From Agrypnia vestita (taxonomy: Eukaryota > Arthropoda > Insecta > Trichoptera > Phryganeidae), in contig JADDOH010002271.1 in NCBI GenBank assembly GCA_016648135.1, positions 1 to 64,000 on the forward strand: a stretch of DNA of 64,000 nucleotides, in the 5' to 3' direction. Below the pieces are notes generated by a model, which was not told the DNA's origin, made no database searches, and saw nothing but the letters and a program-made list of their open reading frames with translations. Numbering within the stretch: the stretch's first letter is position 1; the number at the start of each line of letters is the position of its first letter. Position numbers and translations under genes: made by a program. Of this stretch, positions 33,721-45,547 are shown in pieces.

Positions 33721-36110
33721 AATTAATAATTATCTCTCTGTAGATATTATAAAAAAAAAATTAAAATTATACTATTATATTAGTTAAGTTTAGTTTTTAA
33801 ATTGTATTATTTATATTAAATAAGGTACAATGGGAATAGTACCAGCGTAGGATTTTATGTACTTTTTTGAAAAATTACATATTTATTTACGCTCATTTTT
33901 TCAGTCCCATAAAGATTTTAAATTGAATTGTACATGTATGGGTATGGGAAGAGTAATATGTGATAATATTCCGAAATTTAATTAAATCCGAATTTCACAA
34001 TGTTGGGGGTTAGAATCAAACGACTTGTTAGGTATTCCGATGTTGGTCCGAATTCTGAAAATTCTCCCCAAGGAATAAACAACGGGAGCTAGGTATATTT
34101 GATACAGTTACATCATTACTAACAAACGGGTTAATTAATATTCAAGACTTAAGTGTGCTACAGACATTTATGGATTAAATCTAAATATCACGCTTTGAAC
34201 CAAAACTGATACAGAGCAACACATCTCAGTTCAAACTGGCTCTAGAGAATATCGTAGTCAGTCGGCGCCATTTCCTTCATGATAGCTTAACTTCGTGGCA
34301 ATAACCGCTTGCTTCAATTTGGTGCACAGCTAAAGACGTCTATATTTCATGCCTGTTTGTCCATTTAAAGTAAAACAAGTTGCAGTTCATTTCATGATAA
34401 TTGCGAATAATAATTTGGATAATTAAATTGTTTATTTCACATTAATTGTATCACCCTTATTGATCAATAAATTTTGAGTGTCACTAATAAACTTAAAACA
34501 TAAATTTGAATTGTATATAATATGAAATACAATTAACAAATAGCTGTATGTACATAAAAATTACTGTAAATAATTATTCAAAGATTAAAAGAGAATTAAA
34601 TATGAATATTCACTAATTTTTATTTATTTTTATCTGTTTTCAGATAACTGCAAATCATACTAGTCGTGTAGGAGATCTTTTATGAAAATGACTTCTCTAA
34701 TCAAATTTGAAGAGACGTACCACTAAACATTGGACCTGCACTTTTGTGAATACAACACAATAATATATGAAAACTCATAATTAACATTAAAAACAAGAAA
34801 AATAAATTCTGCATTGTACATTGGAAAATCAGTCCGTAATTAAATAATTCAAACCTTGTACATTACTTTTGTCAAAAGTATCATAGAATATATGTAATTC
34901 CATACTTTGGTCACCTTCCTATAAAGTTCATTTTTACAAAATTAAAAGAATACAGCATAAGTTTCTTAGATTCATAAATTATAAGTTACATAATATTCCA
35001 TTCGACTACAATTACTTAATGAATTATTTAATTTGAAAGACCTATCGCAGTGTAGAAAAAAATATGATATTATATTTTTACTTATGTTGATTGCCCAAAT
35101 TTGGTGAACATGATTAATTATTATATTATATGGCAAGGTTATGGCATGAAATATCATGGTCCATTTTGTGCAGATAATTTTCGCTCTAATTTTATGAAAA
35201 ATTAATGTATGCAAAGACGACATAAAGTTGGTAACGATTTTTATTCTGTGGATTTGTTTTGCTGTTATTAAAAATCAAACTATACGCAAATGTTAAGCTA
35301 TGCATCTGTGACCTTAACATTGACTACCTTTTTATTTTATTTGCTTTGTCTGTTTCATTTTTAAATTTTCTCCCAAATGTACTATTTTTTTATTAATGAT
35401 TTTCTTTCTTTCACTGTAATAATTATTCATATATAAACATTTTAAAATATTTACGTTACAATTGTAATTGCACTATTACTTTTATGAATTAATAATTGAT
35501 CCATGTAAAAGCCAAAGGGCGTTTAAATAGATATATATGTATATAAATAAGTTTCAAGCAATACAGTGGTTTTTCAGAATTCGCCATTTATATCATTCAT
35601 GCAGATAAATTAAATTAATTAAAAAATCATTCACTAAAGGTACGTTTCTCAACAATACTTTCATAATGGTATCGCATAATCTGTTCGGACGCCGACAGTC
35701 AAGTCAAAAAAGGCACAATAGCTAAATGCACTGACACCACGTCTACGCGTCTACCCTACTGTTAGTCCACCGTATTTAAATTTTCGCATACGGTAAATAA
35801 TATATTTCATATCACATTCAAGCGATAGTAGAAAAAAAGATGGGATCGATTTCGAACCGCTAGAGATAGGGAGATGATAGAATTGATAGTCAACGTTGAG
35901 GGGACCTGACACAACACTAGGAGAAAAAGAAGAAAGATGGGCTTACAAGAAGAAGAATTAAGAGAGAGGTCTTATACAGTTTTCATATATGGTAAATACT
36001 TTTTTATATAAGCCCGCGTATCACATATTTATAGAGTCACCTCTGATTCAACAGTGTTTTAGGACAAAACAGAAGCAGTCATCGAATCGACATTTGATAG
36101 GAAGCGTACA
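33721..36110. other. No gene recognised
   Basis: AT-rich with no repeat partner, apart from CGGACGCCGACAG at 35688, shared with 41885. Purine-rich stretch at 35830-35970 (GAAGAAGAA-type). A minus-strand 83-codon frame at 34972-35223 is not supported. Confidence 0.4.
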
Positions 36111-36261
36111 CAGCCTATAAATTTATAGGAAACATGATTTTAAAAGGGATAGATACATTAAATCTAGAATTCAGTACGTTTTAAATTAGTAATCCTGATG
36201 ACTGCTTTCAAAATATTTTTTTAATTTTTGGATATTGCTGCCTTTGCTTTTATACCCCACA
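36111..36261 (+). repeat. Dispersed repeat family 4, copy 1
   Basis: Matches 47467-47613 in the same orientation: CTATAAATTTATAGGA, GAATTCAGTAC, AAGTAATCCT-like block, then TTTTTAATTTTTGGATATTG and CTGCCTTTGCTTTTATACCC. The last ~45 bp are nearly identical while the first part is diverged. Confidence 0.7.
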
Positions 36262-36283
36262 TATGGAAACGGAATGAAAAATA

Positions 36284-36652
36284 TCACAATAAATTTCCTT
36301 TTATATTATAACTAAAGCCTAGCTGTTGAAAGCCCCTTGATGTTCGAATGGCCAAGGATACCCTTAATTGAATTGCTCCATTTTCAATCAAAAAACCGCG
36401 GGTCGATTCTGCAGGTGACGTCAAATGAAATAACAATTTCAGATTGTTCACAAATGATCGGCTATGAACAAATATGAAGCAGTGGTCGACATTCGGTTTC
36501 CGCATTAACCGTTGTTTGACACCGCTTCCGCCTGTTACCTGAAGGTGTTGTGAAGTGGGAGGGAAGTTACGTCGAGTGCCGGAAGTGGTGACCTGCAAAC
36601 TCGAAAGTTGTATCGGAGATGTGTTTTCTAACTCGGAATTGCGCGTGTACAT
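36284..36652 (-). other. 122-codon open frame, unassigned
   Basis: The longest open frame outside the transposase. It is less AT-biased than its neighbours over 36370-36640. The product would be basic with no signal peptide, membrane segment, cysteine pattern or motif that I recognise. No splice or promoter context supports it, and its 3' end runs up to repeat family 4. It could be an exon of a lineage-specific gene, part of a mobile element, or chance. Confidence 0.15.
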
Positions 36653-37885
36653 GTGGCTTTATGGTATAAAACTTTTATTTTAAATTTTGAAAAGAAACAA
36701 GGGACAAACTAGAGAAATGAAATCATGTTTTAAAACGGGGACTAGAATACCACAAGTTTAAAAGTAGACACTGGAGGAAAATCTCCACGAACACCGTGTG
36801 GCGCCAATGTCGGTTATCCCTTTCGAATTCTTGACAATTTTCTAACTAAATAAATGTTTAATATTACAAGAATATAAATGCGACACATACTCATTCTTAT
36901 AAAGTTGACATAGGCGTTTTTCTACGTAATACGTACTAATCTTTACACCCAGGTATACACTTTTATAATATATGATATGATTTAATTGGCACTGGTAGCT
37001 TCGATAACGTATGTGTTATAATTCAACAATTTATACAAGATTTACTTAGTATTTTATCTACATATATATAAAAATACATATCTACATATATAAAGTAAAA
37101 TGTTTTAAATTACGTTTGAAAATACATTTTCTTTCTCATACTTTTATTTTATTTTCACTCTAGTACGTGTTTGCTTTTTCACGATAATTCACAATGTTCT
37201 AAACATTTTAATTAAATGCATATTTTAATATATTACATGAATAGAATTAGTTTTCTTAAATTTTTTCTGCGACATCTTTTTAAACATTAAAACGTTTTCA
37301 TTCATTCATGTTTACGAGTTATTTTTTTACCACTCTTATATTAGCTTCACCTGTTTATCTGTTCGTTTGGACGGAATCTTTTAATCGATATTATACCCGT
37401 TTCCCAAAATCGATGATATGACAATACTATTACACTACTTCATCATTAATTAATTCAATTTACTAATTAATCCATAATGATTAATTAATCATAATTCGAT
37501 AAAGGAAAAAGTTAATGAGTTCGCCAAATAAAAGGTGGGCGCTAACGATATTGATATAGATGGAGGGAAAGCGCCCACTCTTTTATTTTCCGAGTGAGGC
37601 AAAAATTTTTTGCTGAAATTTCTATTAATTCTTTTTAGTATGTAAATTAATATATAAGCATGATTTTTTTTTTCACGTAACTGAAGAAGAATGTGGCGTG
37701 CTATCATTTCACAGCGTAATAGTTAGTTAGTTTATTTTGGAATTATATTGAAAATGTATTTTTGATAGCATCGGTACAAGTTTATTAAATTGAACTTATT
37801 TTTAAAATTCATTTTGAAGTCTCATAAGGAAGGTAGGAAAAAACAAATTATTAAAACTCGACAGAGGATTAGTATCAGCAGTTAA
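36653..37885. other. No gene recognised
   Basis: AT-rich sequence. TTAATTAAT-type palindromic AT runs around 37445-37495. No supported gene. Confidence 0.4.
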
Positions 37886-37980
37886 ATCGCCCGCAAAATT
37901 GCAAGTTAAGCATAATTTGGGCGCTATCGTATTTGGATAGATGGTCTGCACTAGATGCCGACGGGCGGGCTGACCCATAT
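37886..37980 (+). ncRNA. 5S rRNA-derived fragment (5S-type SINE or pseudogene)
   Basis: GCAAGTTAAGCATAATTTGG and then GCGCTATCGTATTTGGATAG and ATGG follow the order of the 5S rRNA internal control region (AATTAAGCA...GGGCGC...TACTTAGATGGG). After ATGG the sequence (CTAGATGCCGACGGGCGGGC) leaves the 5S pattern. The 5' half of 5S is not seen. It is either a 5S-headed SINE or a decayed 5S pseudogene; not a working rRNA gene. Confidence 0.45.
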
Positions 37981-38316
37981 TAAAACTATCGGCTCAATTG
38001 GAAGTAACTTTGCTGTCGCCCTAGTGGAAGAATGCCAATCAATATCGAAACGGCTTTGATATGACCAACCAAGTACGGACACATACAATTTCCTAAATTT
38101 TTATTTTTTTACTTCTCTTCCTCTTATTCTTCCATAAAAAAACTTTGCTGATATACGTCTTGACATAAGAGCTTTGTAGGTGAAACCTAAATTTTTATTA
38201 AAAATTATTCAATTTACTATCTAGGTGAAAAAGTAACTAAAACTAATTTCAGATTCCTTAAATTATTTAGTTACCACACCATCCATCAACGGCATCAACT
38301 CTTTTTAACACTAGTA

Positions 38317-38459
38317 CAGTTGCCGGCAAACTTCTTGAAATTCTTTGGCGTAGTGGGGGAATGCGCAGAAGACGAAATTTGGGTTTCGTTGGTGGAAAGG
38401 TAGATGCGCAAACTTCCCCCCACTACGCCGTAGAATTTCAAGATGTTTGCCGGCTACTG
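38317..38459. mobile_element. 143-bp Tc1/mariner-type MITE
   Basis: Terminal inverted repeats of about 46 bp: CAGTTGCCGGCAAACTTCTT on the left and, complemented, CAGTAGCCGGCAAACATCTT on the right, continuing through GAAATTCT and GGCGTAGTGGGGG. TA lies on each side (38315-38316, 38460-38461). CAGT ends with a TA duplication are typical of Tc1-like non-autonomous elements. The arms leave only about 50 bp between them, so the whole unit would fold into a hairpin. A minus-strand frame over it is not a gene. Confidence 0.85.
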
Positions 38460-40842
38460 TACATGCAAAAATTTTCACTACTATATTGATCTCAAACACC
38501 ACACCACGCAACGTCACAGCTATAATATTAGTTAGTCACAGCTATAATATCACTATAGTAAGTTTGGTCAAATTAATTTTATATTTAGGGAAAGATGGTA
38601 GGTAGTGCCAAGAATTGTTGATGAATATTTCTGCCGGAGTTAAGCTCCGGGAGCTAGTGAAAGTTTAAAAGTAAGGAAGCAGAACTAGACTGACTGATTT
38701 ACTTTCGACTGTCCGATTAAGTGGGTGATGCACTGTCCAGAGGCTGCATCATAGCTGACGATGAACTTTGAATGTCTGGTTCATGACAGGAAGTACTTTG
38801 GTCAGCAAATCCACACAATGGAAACAATTGTACTATGGACTGCTGGCGCTACGCGGCATTAACCCAGCAGTAACAATAGAAAAATGGAAATTGGGGCAGT
38901 GCAATGTCCTCTGGACCGTAAGTACTTAGGTCAGAAATTCAAATAATGGAAACACTTGAACGATCTGCTGGCGCTATGCAAACATTACCCCAATATTATA
39001 GAACAAAACTCCCAGTACTTGTCCATTTGAAAATATGTCCTTTTTAAAACTTTGTAACTCCACTGACATGTTCACTACTCAAAAGTAATGCGTTTACTAA
39101 TAACATAACCAAGTAATAACAAGCAAGCGATGAGAGATTTCCGTCGCGCCGTACCGTGCAAGCACAGACACGTTTCGCTGCAAGTCGGCACGGGTTGTCA
39201 TGATCCGAAGTACGCAAAACTTTATTTTTAATGATTTGTGTTTTTTTTTTGATGATTTTTAATGATTTTAATGATTAAATGATTTGAGACCATTTAAACA
39301 AAATAAGAGGGTATGCATTAAAAAAATATCACTTTAACTTTTTTGGGACACCCAACCCCACATATATAATATTGCCATGGATTCGTGGCAGTGGAAGGTG
39401 AAATGAAAATTATTTTTAAATTTTATTTGATATTAACTTTTATTTGAATCATAAAGTTACTAGACACGTATATTAATGGAGAACTGTATCATGATTTGCA
39501 TTAATCACAAGGATTTTTTTTCAATGATAACACATCTTATTGTGACATTCTAATTTTAATAATACAGTACTATGATATTTAAAACAAATTAAATGAATTT
39601 ATTAGAAAGATTTTCGGAAAAAATTCTTCTATCAAAAATATGAATGTAATGGATTCACGTCCCATAATAAACAAATATTTCTTCCGTATATCATTCTTAT
39701 TTATTCATCCTTTTTATTTTAAATATCAATATTGTTGTTAAATATATATATGATTTTCTTTTCTGCCCATATTTTTATACGAGTTGCAAGTTTCGCCGGC
39801 GCACCAGCCCATCCCCACTAATGACAGGACAAAATTTCAAATTTTCCTTCATGAACTCTTATTCAGAATGCGAGTTCCGTTATGTTCCATAAACTTCTCC
39901 CAGAAAATTAACTAGCCGTAAAATGAATGGCTGTGAAAGATGGAAATTCAGAGATCTTGAGTTCAATGAACGTCACAATAATTTAACCACATATATATAT
40001 TTCATAATTTATGAATAACTTTACCTGTACACGCACAATAGCTGAAATCTTACAGGATACTGAATACTTTCACAATAGCTGAATAATACATTATTTATTG
40101 TTTCAGAAGTAAGTTTGTAAAACTCTATAATCAAACATATGAAAATAAAAGCACTTTTTTTATAAGTTCTACATTTTTAATCTTCTGAGACGCGTTTCGC
40201 CTTATGAAGGCATTATCAATCTGAAATTGTTTTTATTTCCATATGTAAAGGTACTACGTTATTTTATTTTCTAGTACCCGATGTTACTTAAAAACTAATT
40301 TTGGCAAACAACGATTGAAATCAAAAAGTTTTGTCAATTTATGGTTGATGGTAATATGACTGTCTTCGTTGTGAGTATGTTGGCCCAGGACAAAGACGCA
40401 AGGTACTGAGTTTTTAGGCGTCGTGTACATCAAGCAACAACTCTTTTTGGGTAGTAATATTTTAAAATTTAACTGCGGAAAACACGTCTTGCATTTAAAA
40501 ATAATATTTAAACTAAAACATCAAGATTTATATGAATAAAATAGAATAAAAAAATAACCTAGTTGGTGGATATGGAAAGTATTAGCGAGTAGAGGCTAGT
40601 AAATAAAATATGTGAAGTAATTGATTTTTAAGGAACCGAGGTTGTTCGCAAAAAACTGGCGCGATCAGATACAATAAATGAATGAAAGCTTACTTATAAA
40701 AAGGGTCTATATAAGTACACCAGGTCAAAAAGTGATGTTATTGTTTTGAAAGTCTACATAATAGTATTATTTTATTTTTCATGATTTAACTCAATCTTGC
40801 CTAAATTCGACCTCAAACGTTGGCTAACATGTTATTCATCCG
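38460..40842. other. Diverged duplication, otherwise nothing recognised
   Basis: At 38723-39005 a block repeats in diverged form: TGCACTGTCCAGAGG at 38729 and TGCAATGTCCTCTGG at 38900, then AAGTACTTTGGTCAG at 38791 and AAGTACTTAGGTCAG at 38930, then CTGCTGGCGCTA in both. An older small tandem duplication. At 40188-40225 a GACGCGTTTCGCCTTATGAA block resembles a common insect repeat tail. No gene. Confidence 0.45.
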
Positions 40843-41835
40843 TATTCTGAAAATAGCAATGTCTGGATCTTTAAGATCTTTATCCCAACACTTAAAAGAC
40901 GATACTAAAAATTTTAAATGTCCAGAGCGGATTTTGGAATTCTACGGCTCAAATACACTGTATTAAAAGATGATATAAGAAAGATTGTTTCTTACAAACG
41001 TATTCATTTCTTCATCCACAGCGTCTTGATAAAATATTCGGCGTTACCGCGTATTCAAATCTTCCCATCTTGACATTTGACACTTATGTCTGGATCTTTA
41101 AGATCTTTATCCCAACACTTAATAGACGATAATAAAAATTAAAAATAAACGAGACATAGCTTTACGTCGGTGTTTATTTTTTATTTTATTTTATTTAAAA
41201 AAAATCCTTGTTTACAAATAAAGGTACTTAATACTAATTTAACAATAAAACATAAGATAAATTACACATTTTTTTTGTTTTGTTTAATTTGTGGATTTTG
41301 CCACTCTACTAGGCTACGCCTGTCCCAGAGAGGCGTTAAAGAACACAATTATAATATTTTTTCGAATTCGTCAGTAGTATTTATTTTCATAAGGTAGTAA
41401 TTATGTATCTACAAAGTATCAAGTGGAATGTTAGTGAAAGTTGAGTGAGTCATAAGTCCAAGTGTAAATATGTGTAGAGTAATTGTTTAATGTAAAAAGG
41501 TTTAATGTAAATAATTGTTTAATGTAATGTTTGTTACTGTAAGTTTCTACGTGAAATAGATATAGAGGGAGGGAGAAAGATGTAAATTGTTATCTGTCAA
41601 ATTTTAAGATGGGAAGATTTGAATACGCGGTAACGCCGAATATTTCATCAGGACGCTGTGGATGAAGAAATGAATACGTTTGTAAGAAACAATCTTTCTT
41701 ATATCATCTTTTAAAACAGTGTATTTGCGCAGTAGAATTCCAAAATCCGCTCTGGACATTTTTAATTTTTATTATCGTCTATTAAGTGTTGGGATAAAGA
41801 TCTTAAAGATCCAGACATTGTTATTTTCAGAATCG
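40843..41835. mobile_element. Inverted-repeat structure interrupted by a LINE tail
   Basis: Left arm 40843-41078 and right arm 41595-41835 are complements over about 235 bp with few differences: ATTCTGAAAATAGCAATGTC, GATCTTTAAGATCTTTATCC, CCAGAGCGGATTTTGGAATT, AAACGTATTCATTTCTTCAT, GCGTTACCGCGTATTC. The outer ~55 bp of the arm is repeated once more inside, at 41087-41140, and that inner copy agrees with the right arm better than the left arm does. The spacer contains the LINE tail at 41172-41500. The right outer end (TCCAGACATTGTTATTTTCA and on to CCGATTATC) recurs exactly at 52762-52798. Confidence 0.8.
41172..41500 (-). mobile_element. LINE tail, copy of the 10.7-kb element
   Basis: Close match to 10705-11035 in the same orientation, including the A-rich end (on the minus strand, TTTTAAATAAAATAAAATAA), GGACAGGCGTAGCCTAGTAG and CATATTTACACTTGGACTTA. 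It stops near GTTTAATGTAAAAAGG and is followed by a local TTTAATGTAAATAATTG duplication. It carries no reverse-transcriptase sequence, i.e. a 5'-truncated insertion. Confidence 0.8.
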
Positions 41836-43849
41836 GGCCGATTATCTGCTAGTAGTCACAATATTTTCTGCTAGTAACAAATATGACGGACGCCGACAGT
41901 TCAAAAATGTCACAGTTACTTAATAACATGAATTAAAAAATAAAACGTAAAATTAATCTCCATAATTGGCAAGAAAATAAAATAAAAAACTGTTTTTTTT
42001 GCATATACACCCTTTTTATAAGGACGCCATCAAATATTGGAGGCTATGTTTAAAGTCTAAACTATAGAGGATATTTGAGAAGATAAGATATATAAGATAA
42101 GAAGGATAAAGCCAAATCAAAATTGTTGTGCCCAGATAGATAGAGAAATGTGGCATTCTATTTTCTCTGCCTACACGGAGTATTCCCATAAGCAGGGAAT
42201 CTGTGCATTGAAAAAGTATTTGGCTACCCCCGGGATATTATTCATCAATTGCAACTTCACGTAATTTGTAATTTTTAATTAAATCTGCCTCTGATCTTAA
42301 TGTATGTATTAACATGATGCATTTAAATGAAATGGCCAATACTCGTGTCCAGGAATATTTTAAATTAAACTGGTACATCAGTCACAGGAATGTATCGATT
42401 TCTAAATGTACAATTTTCATCAAAAAGCCGATATACGATGCACATTGATTCGTTGTATTTATATTTACGGGTATAAACACCAATATAACGAAACATTGTG
42501 TCTCATATACACGGCTTGCACATACTAATTCGACTGATTCGGTGACCTCTGTTTATACATAACCACATTTAGATTTCATTTCATCAACAGTCGTTTGCAA
42601 CCTTTCAAATATTCAATTTCTGTATATCGTCTTTCTGAAATAGTTTACTGTTCGGATGTGTCGCCGTAAAACCAAACTGTTTCGCAATATTACAGTGATG
42701 TAAACGTACCAATATACTTATATTTATGTATTTATATACCTACATATATCTATCATATTACCTTTTTTAAAGATTTTTCTCATTTTTACATGCGTATCTG
42801 GCTGATCGTATATTTTTATGCTTTTACGATATTATATTAAAATACCAGTTTATAGCAAAAAATACATTTATTCCGCATTCCAATATTACAAAATTGTCAA
42901 TTTAGTTTTTTGCGGATTTTACGCGAACATTTTATTCAGCCATACAATGGAGGTACCGAAAATATTTTTAATATGCCCATACAACATTCATTTTTTATAA
43001 AAATAAAATTTTACGTCCTATAGCAAACTGTATGTATGTATGTAAAATATATATTAATGAACTAATATTTAACAGTTAAGTGACTCGCAAGTTGTGAAAT
43101 AGTTAAGATGTTATGATACTTAAAGACGGGTGAATTCGATTATTATTCCTGCCCACATAAAATATTTCATTACAGAATTGTCCGAAATGTTAATAGAGTT
43201 TTGAATATCTAATTTATCGAGTGTGTTGATAGCTATTATTAAATAGCTAAGTGCATATCGAGAGAAAAATGTAAACAAAATACTCTTTGTACAGATCATT
43301 CCCATTATTAAAATGGATTTTATGTAATTGTTAGTATTGATTTCAACGCGATTGTTATCATACATAATACGCACAATGTTTCGGAATATCGATGCTTTTC
43401 AGCAAAGTAACCCAATAATTAAAAATTTAATTTTAATATATTAACGCAATTTCTGATGTCTGTAAGTAATATAAATTATTTATACATACTTTTATTTTAG
43501 TGATTTTTATAAAAAAAATTTATGTATTCTTATGTAATTACCAACATTTGTCTTTATTGATCATAATTGTAAATAGAAAACCACCCATTTATAGGTACTA
43601 TGAAAGCTTTTCACTGAAAATAAATGTTCCTAAAAGCAATTTATCATATATTCCGATTAACCAATTTTTCTGCGCACATATAGCTATACTGCAATTTAAA
43701 TGTATAATGTTCACCGGCGCAAGAAAATAAAAAATACATATATTGCAAAAAACGGCGCGTATGAAAATCTTAGGTCTATATGGCTGTGTGTTCGCTCTTC
43801 ATAAATTTTCCGACGTCATGTATTATCATTTCATATTTCTAAAAATGTA
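41836..43849. other. No gene recognised
   Basis: AT-rich. At 42217-42240, TATTTGGCTACCCCCGGGAT repeats the loop sequence of the hairpin at 44743-44875. No gene supported; frames at 42818, 43120 and 43500 are AT-rich noise. Confidence 0.4.
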
Positions 43850-44611
43850 TTTCATATTTTTCCACTGTGAAGTTTAGATAAACCCTCTAGTTGTGTAATT
43901 GTGTGAATTGTACATATAAAGTTAAAATAAAAAATAAATGTAAATTGTGAAAATAAATGATAAAAATATAGTGAAAATACGCGTGAATTATAAACCGCGC
44001 GTTAAGTTAAAATACACGTTAATTTGAAAAATTTGCAAGAACCAGAAAGTATGAGAAATGTGTAGCAGTTTATAGAGAAAAAAAATAGCAATTTAGTTGT
44101 TTTATTTAGTCTATCTCAACCGGCCTACAGCACCAGTTTCCGTGACAATATATTAATTAGGAATATTAATTTTGACCTCAGCGGATTTTATTTGATAAGT
44201 TGGCGAGCGTGGTTGCGTGAATATTAAAATTTGTATATTAACTCCGTCTACATTCCTTCAAAAACAGAGTAAATCAGAATGCCCTTTACGAAAAGGGCGG
44301 TTCATTTACGCGGGAGACAAAGATACCAGTGTTTCACGAAAATACTTTTTACTTATTGGAACAATTTTAGTGTTTTTGAATGTTGTTTTTGGTTGTTTGA
44401 ATATGGACCTCTGGCCGTTCAGCCACATAACTTACTAGCGGCGAGTCAACGCATACTAAGAGGACTTACAATTTATAAGGGCCGCATCCCAAAGCCAGCT
44501 CCTATCCCGGGCCCAGGGGACCTCGGCGCAACATCGCTCTGCAAATCCCCCCCACCAGACCCGAATCATCATAATCCAGGGCCACTGGAGCCAGATTCAC
44601 TCATGCGCTAA
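43850..44611 (+). other. Possible transcribed unit with proline-rich frame
   Basis: 43880-44050 is rich in GTGAAAATA/GTGAATTA-type strings such as are common in insect 5' leaders. Further on, a 110-codon frame (44279-44611) ends in a GC-rich proline-rich stretch (KGRIPKPAPIPGPGDLG, SPPPDPNHHNPGPLEPD). CTTACTAG at about 44432-44439 could be a splice acceptor for only the last part. I do not recognise the protein. Retroelement leader plus gag-like tail, host exon, or chance all remain possible. Confidence 0.2.
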
Positions 44612-44742
44612 AGATTAATCAATTTAATCGAAGGGATAAATCAATAAAGAGAATATGATTAGCTTATTAAATTATATTTCGATCCAACTCTTCGTATAAA
44701 TCAATACTAATGTGATCAGAAAATAAGGTGAATAATGTAAAA

Positions 44743-44875
44743 ACCAAATTAATTAATCAAATGGAAAGACATACAGAAAAATCAAATCCACAATAAAATA
44801 TTTGGCTGCTACCGGGATATTTTTTCGTGGATTTAATCTTTCTGTATGTCTTTCTAATTTATTAACTAATTTGGT
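44743..44875. mobile_element. Hairpin element, 49-bp arms
   Basis: Left arm 44743-44791 (ACCAAATTAATTAATCAAAT ... AAATCCAC) and right arm 44827-44875 are complements at 43 of 49 positions, with a 35-nt loop containing TTTGGCTGCTACCGGGATAT. The mismatches are uncompensated, as expected for an ageing DNA palindrome such as a small MITE. The loop motif recurs at 42217-42240 without these arms. Confidence 0.75.
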
Positions 44876-44997
44876 ATTAAATTTCACAGAACTTTGTTCT
44901 AAAAAAAAAGGTAACTTCACAATAAGAATGTGTTCTTGAATGTAATATATAAAAAATGTAATTTCAAAGAAAGTAATAAGTTTATGACAAATTTGAC

Positions 44998-45235
44998 TTA
45001 ATCTTCTTCAAAATACTTTCCTTGGCTGGCAATCCACTTATCCCGACAGTGGATCCGTGACGGAAAGCATTTCTGGAAGATTTTTTAGGATGGGCCTTCA
45101 GCTTCTCCGTCGTAGTCTTCTCAATGCCGGAAATAGTGTCGAAACGCGGTCCTTTCATTGCACCGCGTCGCACGGTGCTGAGTCTGGATAGTAAGGCGGA
45201 TGTGGACAGACAGGAATTTTTTTCGCGGAAATGTA
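44998..45235 (-). pseudogene. mariner-type transposase C-terminal relic
   Basis: The minus strand reads, across three frames, KKIPVCPHPPYYPDSAPCD, then after a deletion MKGPRFDTISGIEKTTTEK and LKAHPKK, and finally CRDKWIASQGKYFEED with a stop at 44998-45000. PHPPYSPDLAPCD carries the third catalytic Asp of mariner-type DDD transposases, and KG(R/P)RF...CIAS(Q/E)G(K/D)YFE is the usual C-terminus. The FFLFPKLK segment that normally follows PCD is missing. Different type from the 61-kb mariner (which has PTD and ends NGTYFD). Non-functional. Confidence 0.75.
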
Positions 45236-45370
45236 AATGCGGCGTTAACAGGTGATGCTATAAAAATTGGATGATTCGGGAAATTCACGGTCCAAATATA
45301 CGGAGCTGCCACTAGTAAGATAATAAGATAACGCTAGCGAGATCGCCAACATTATCTCTAACGTTCGATA

Positions 45371-45531
45371 ACCGGACAACGTGGAATTGCTGACCGTTAC
45401 ATTGCATAAAGTGATCACTTAAGCTAGCTCATACAGGTAAAAGGCCTGGACTACCTTTTAAAGGCTTCCATACACGTTTTTCATATTCTTATTTCATCTC
45501 TATGAGACTTTTCATCTCTGTGAGACTTTTA
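45371..45531 (+). mobile_element. GTCTCACAGAGAC foldback family, copy
   Basis: Matches the complement of 60503-60660: GCATAAAGTGATCACTTAAG, CTAGCTCATACA, GGCCTGGACTACC and CCATACACGTTT, ending CATCTCTATGAGACTT. The terminus is duplicated (a second CATCTCTGTGAGACTTTT follows immediately), which may mark two abutting elements. It lies between the mariner relic and the LINE relic. Confidence 0.75.
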
Positions 45532-45547
45532 GTCCCAACTGCTGTAT

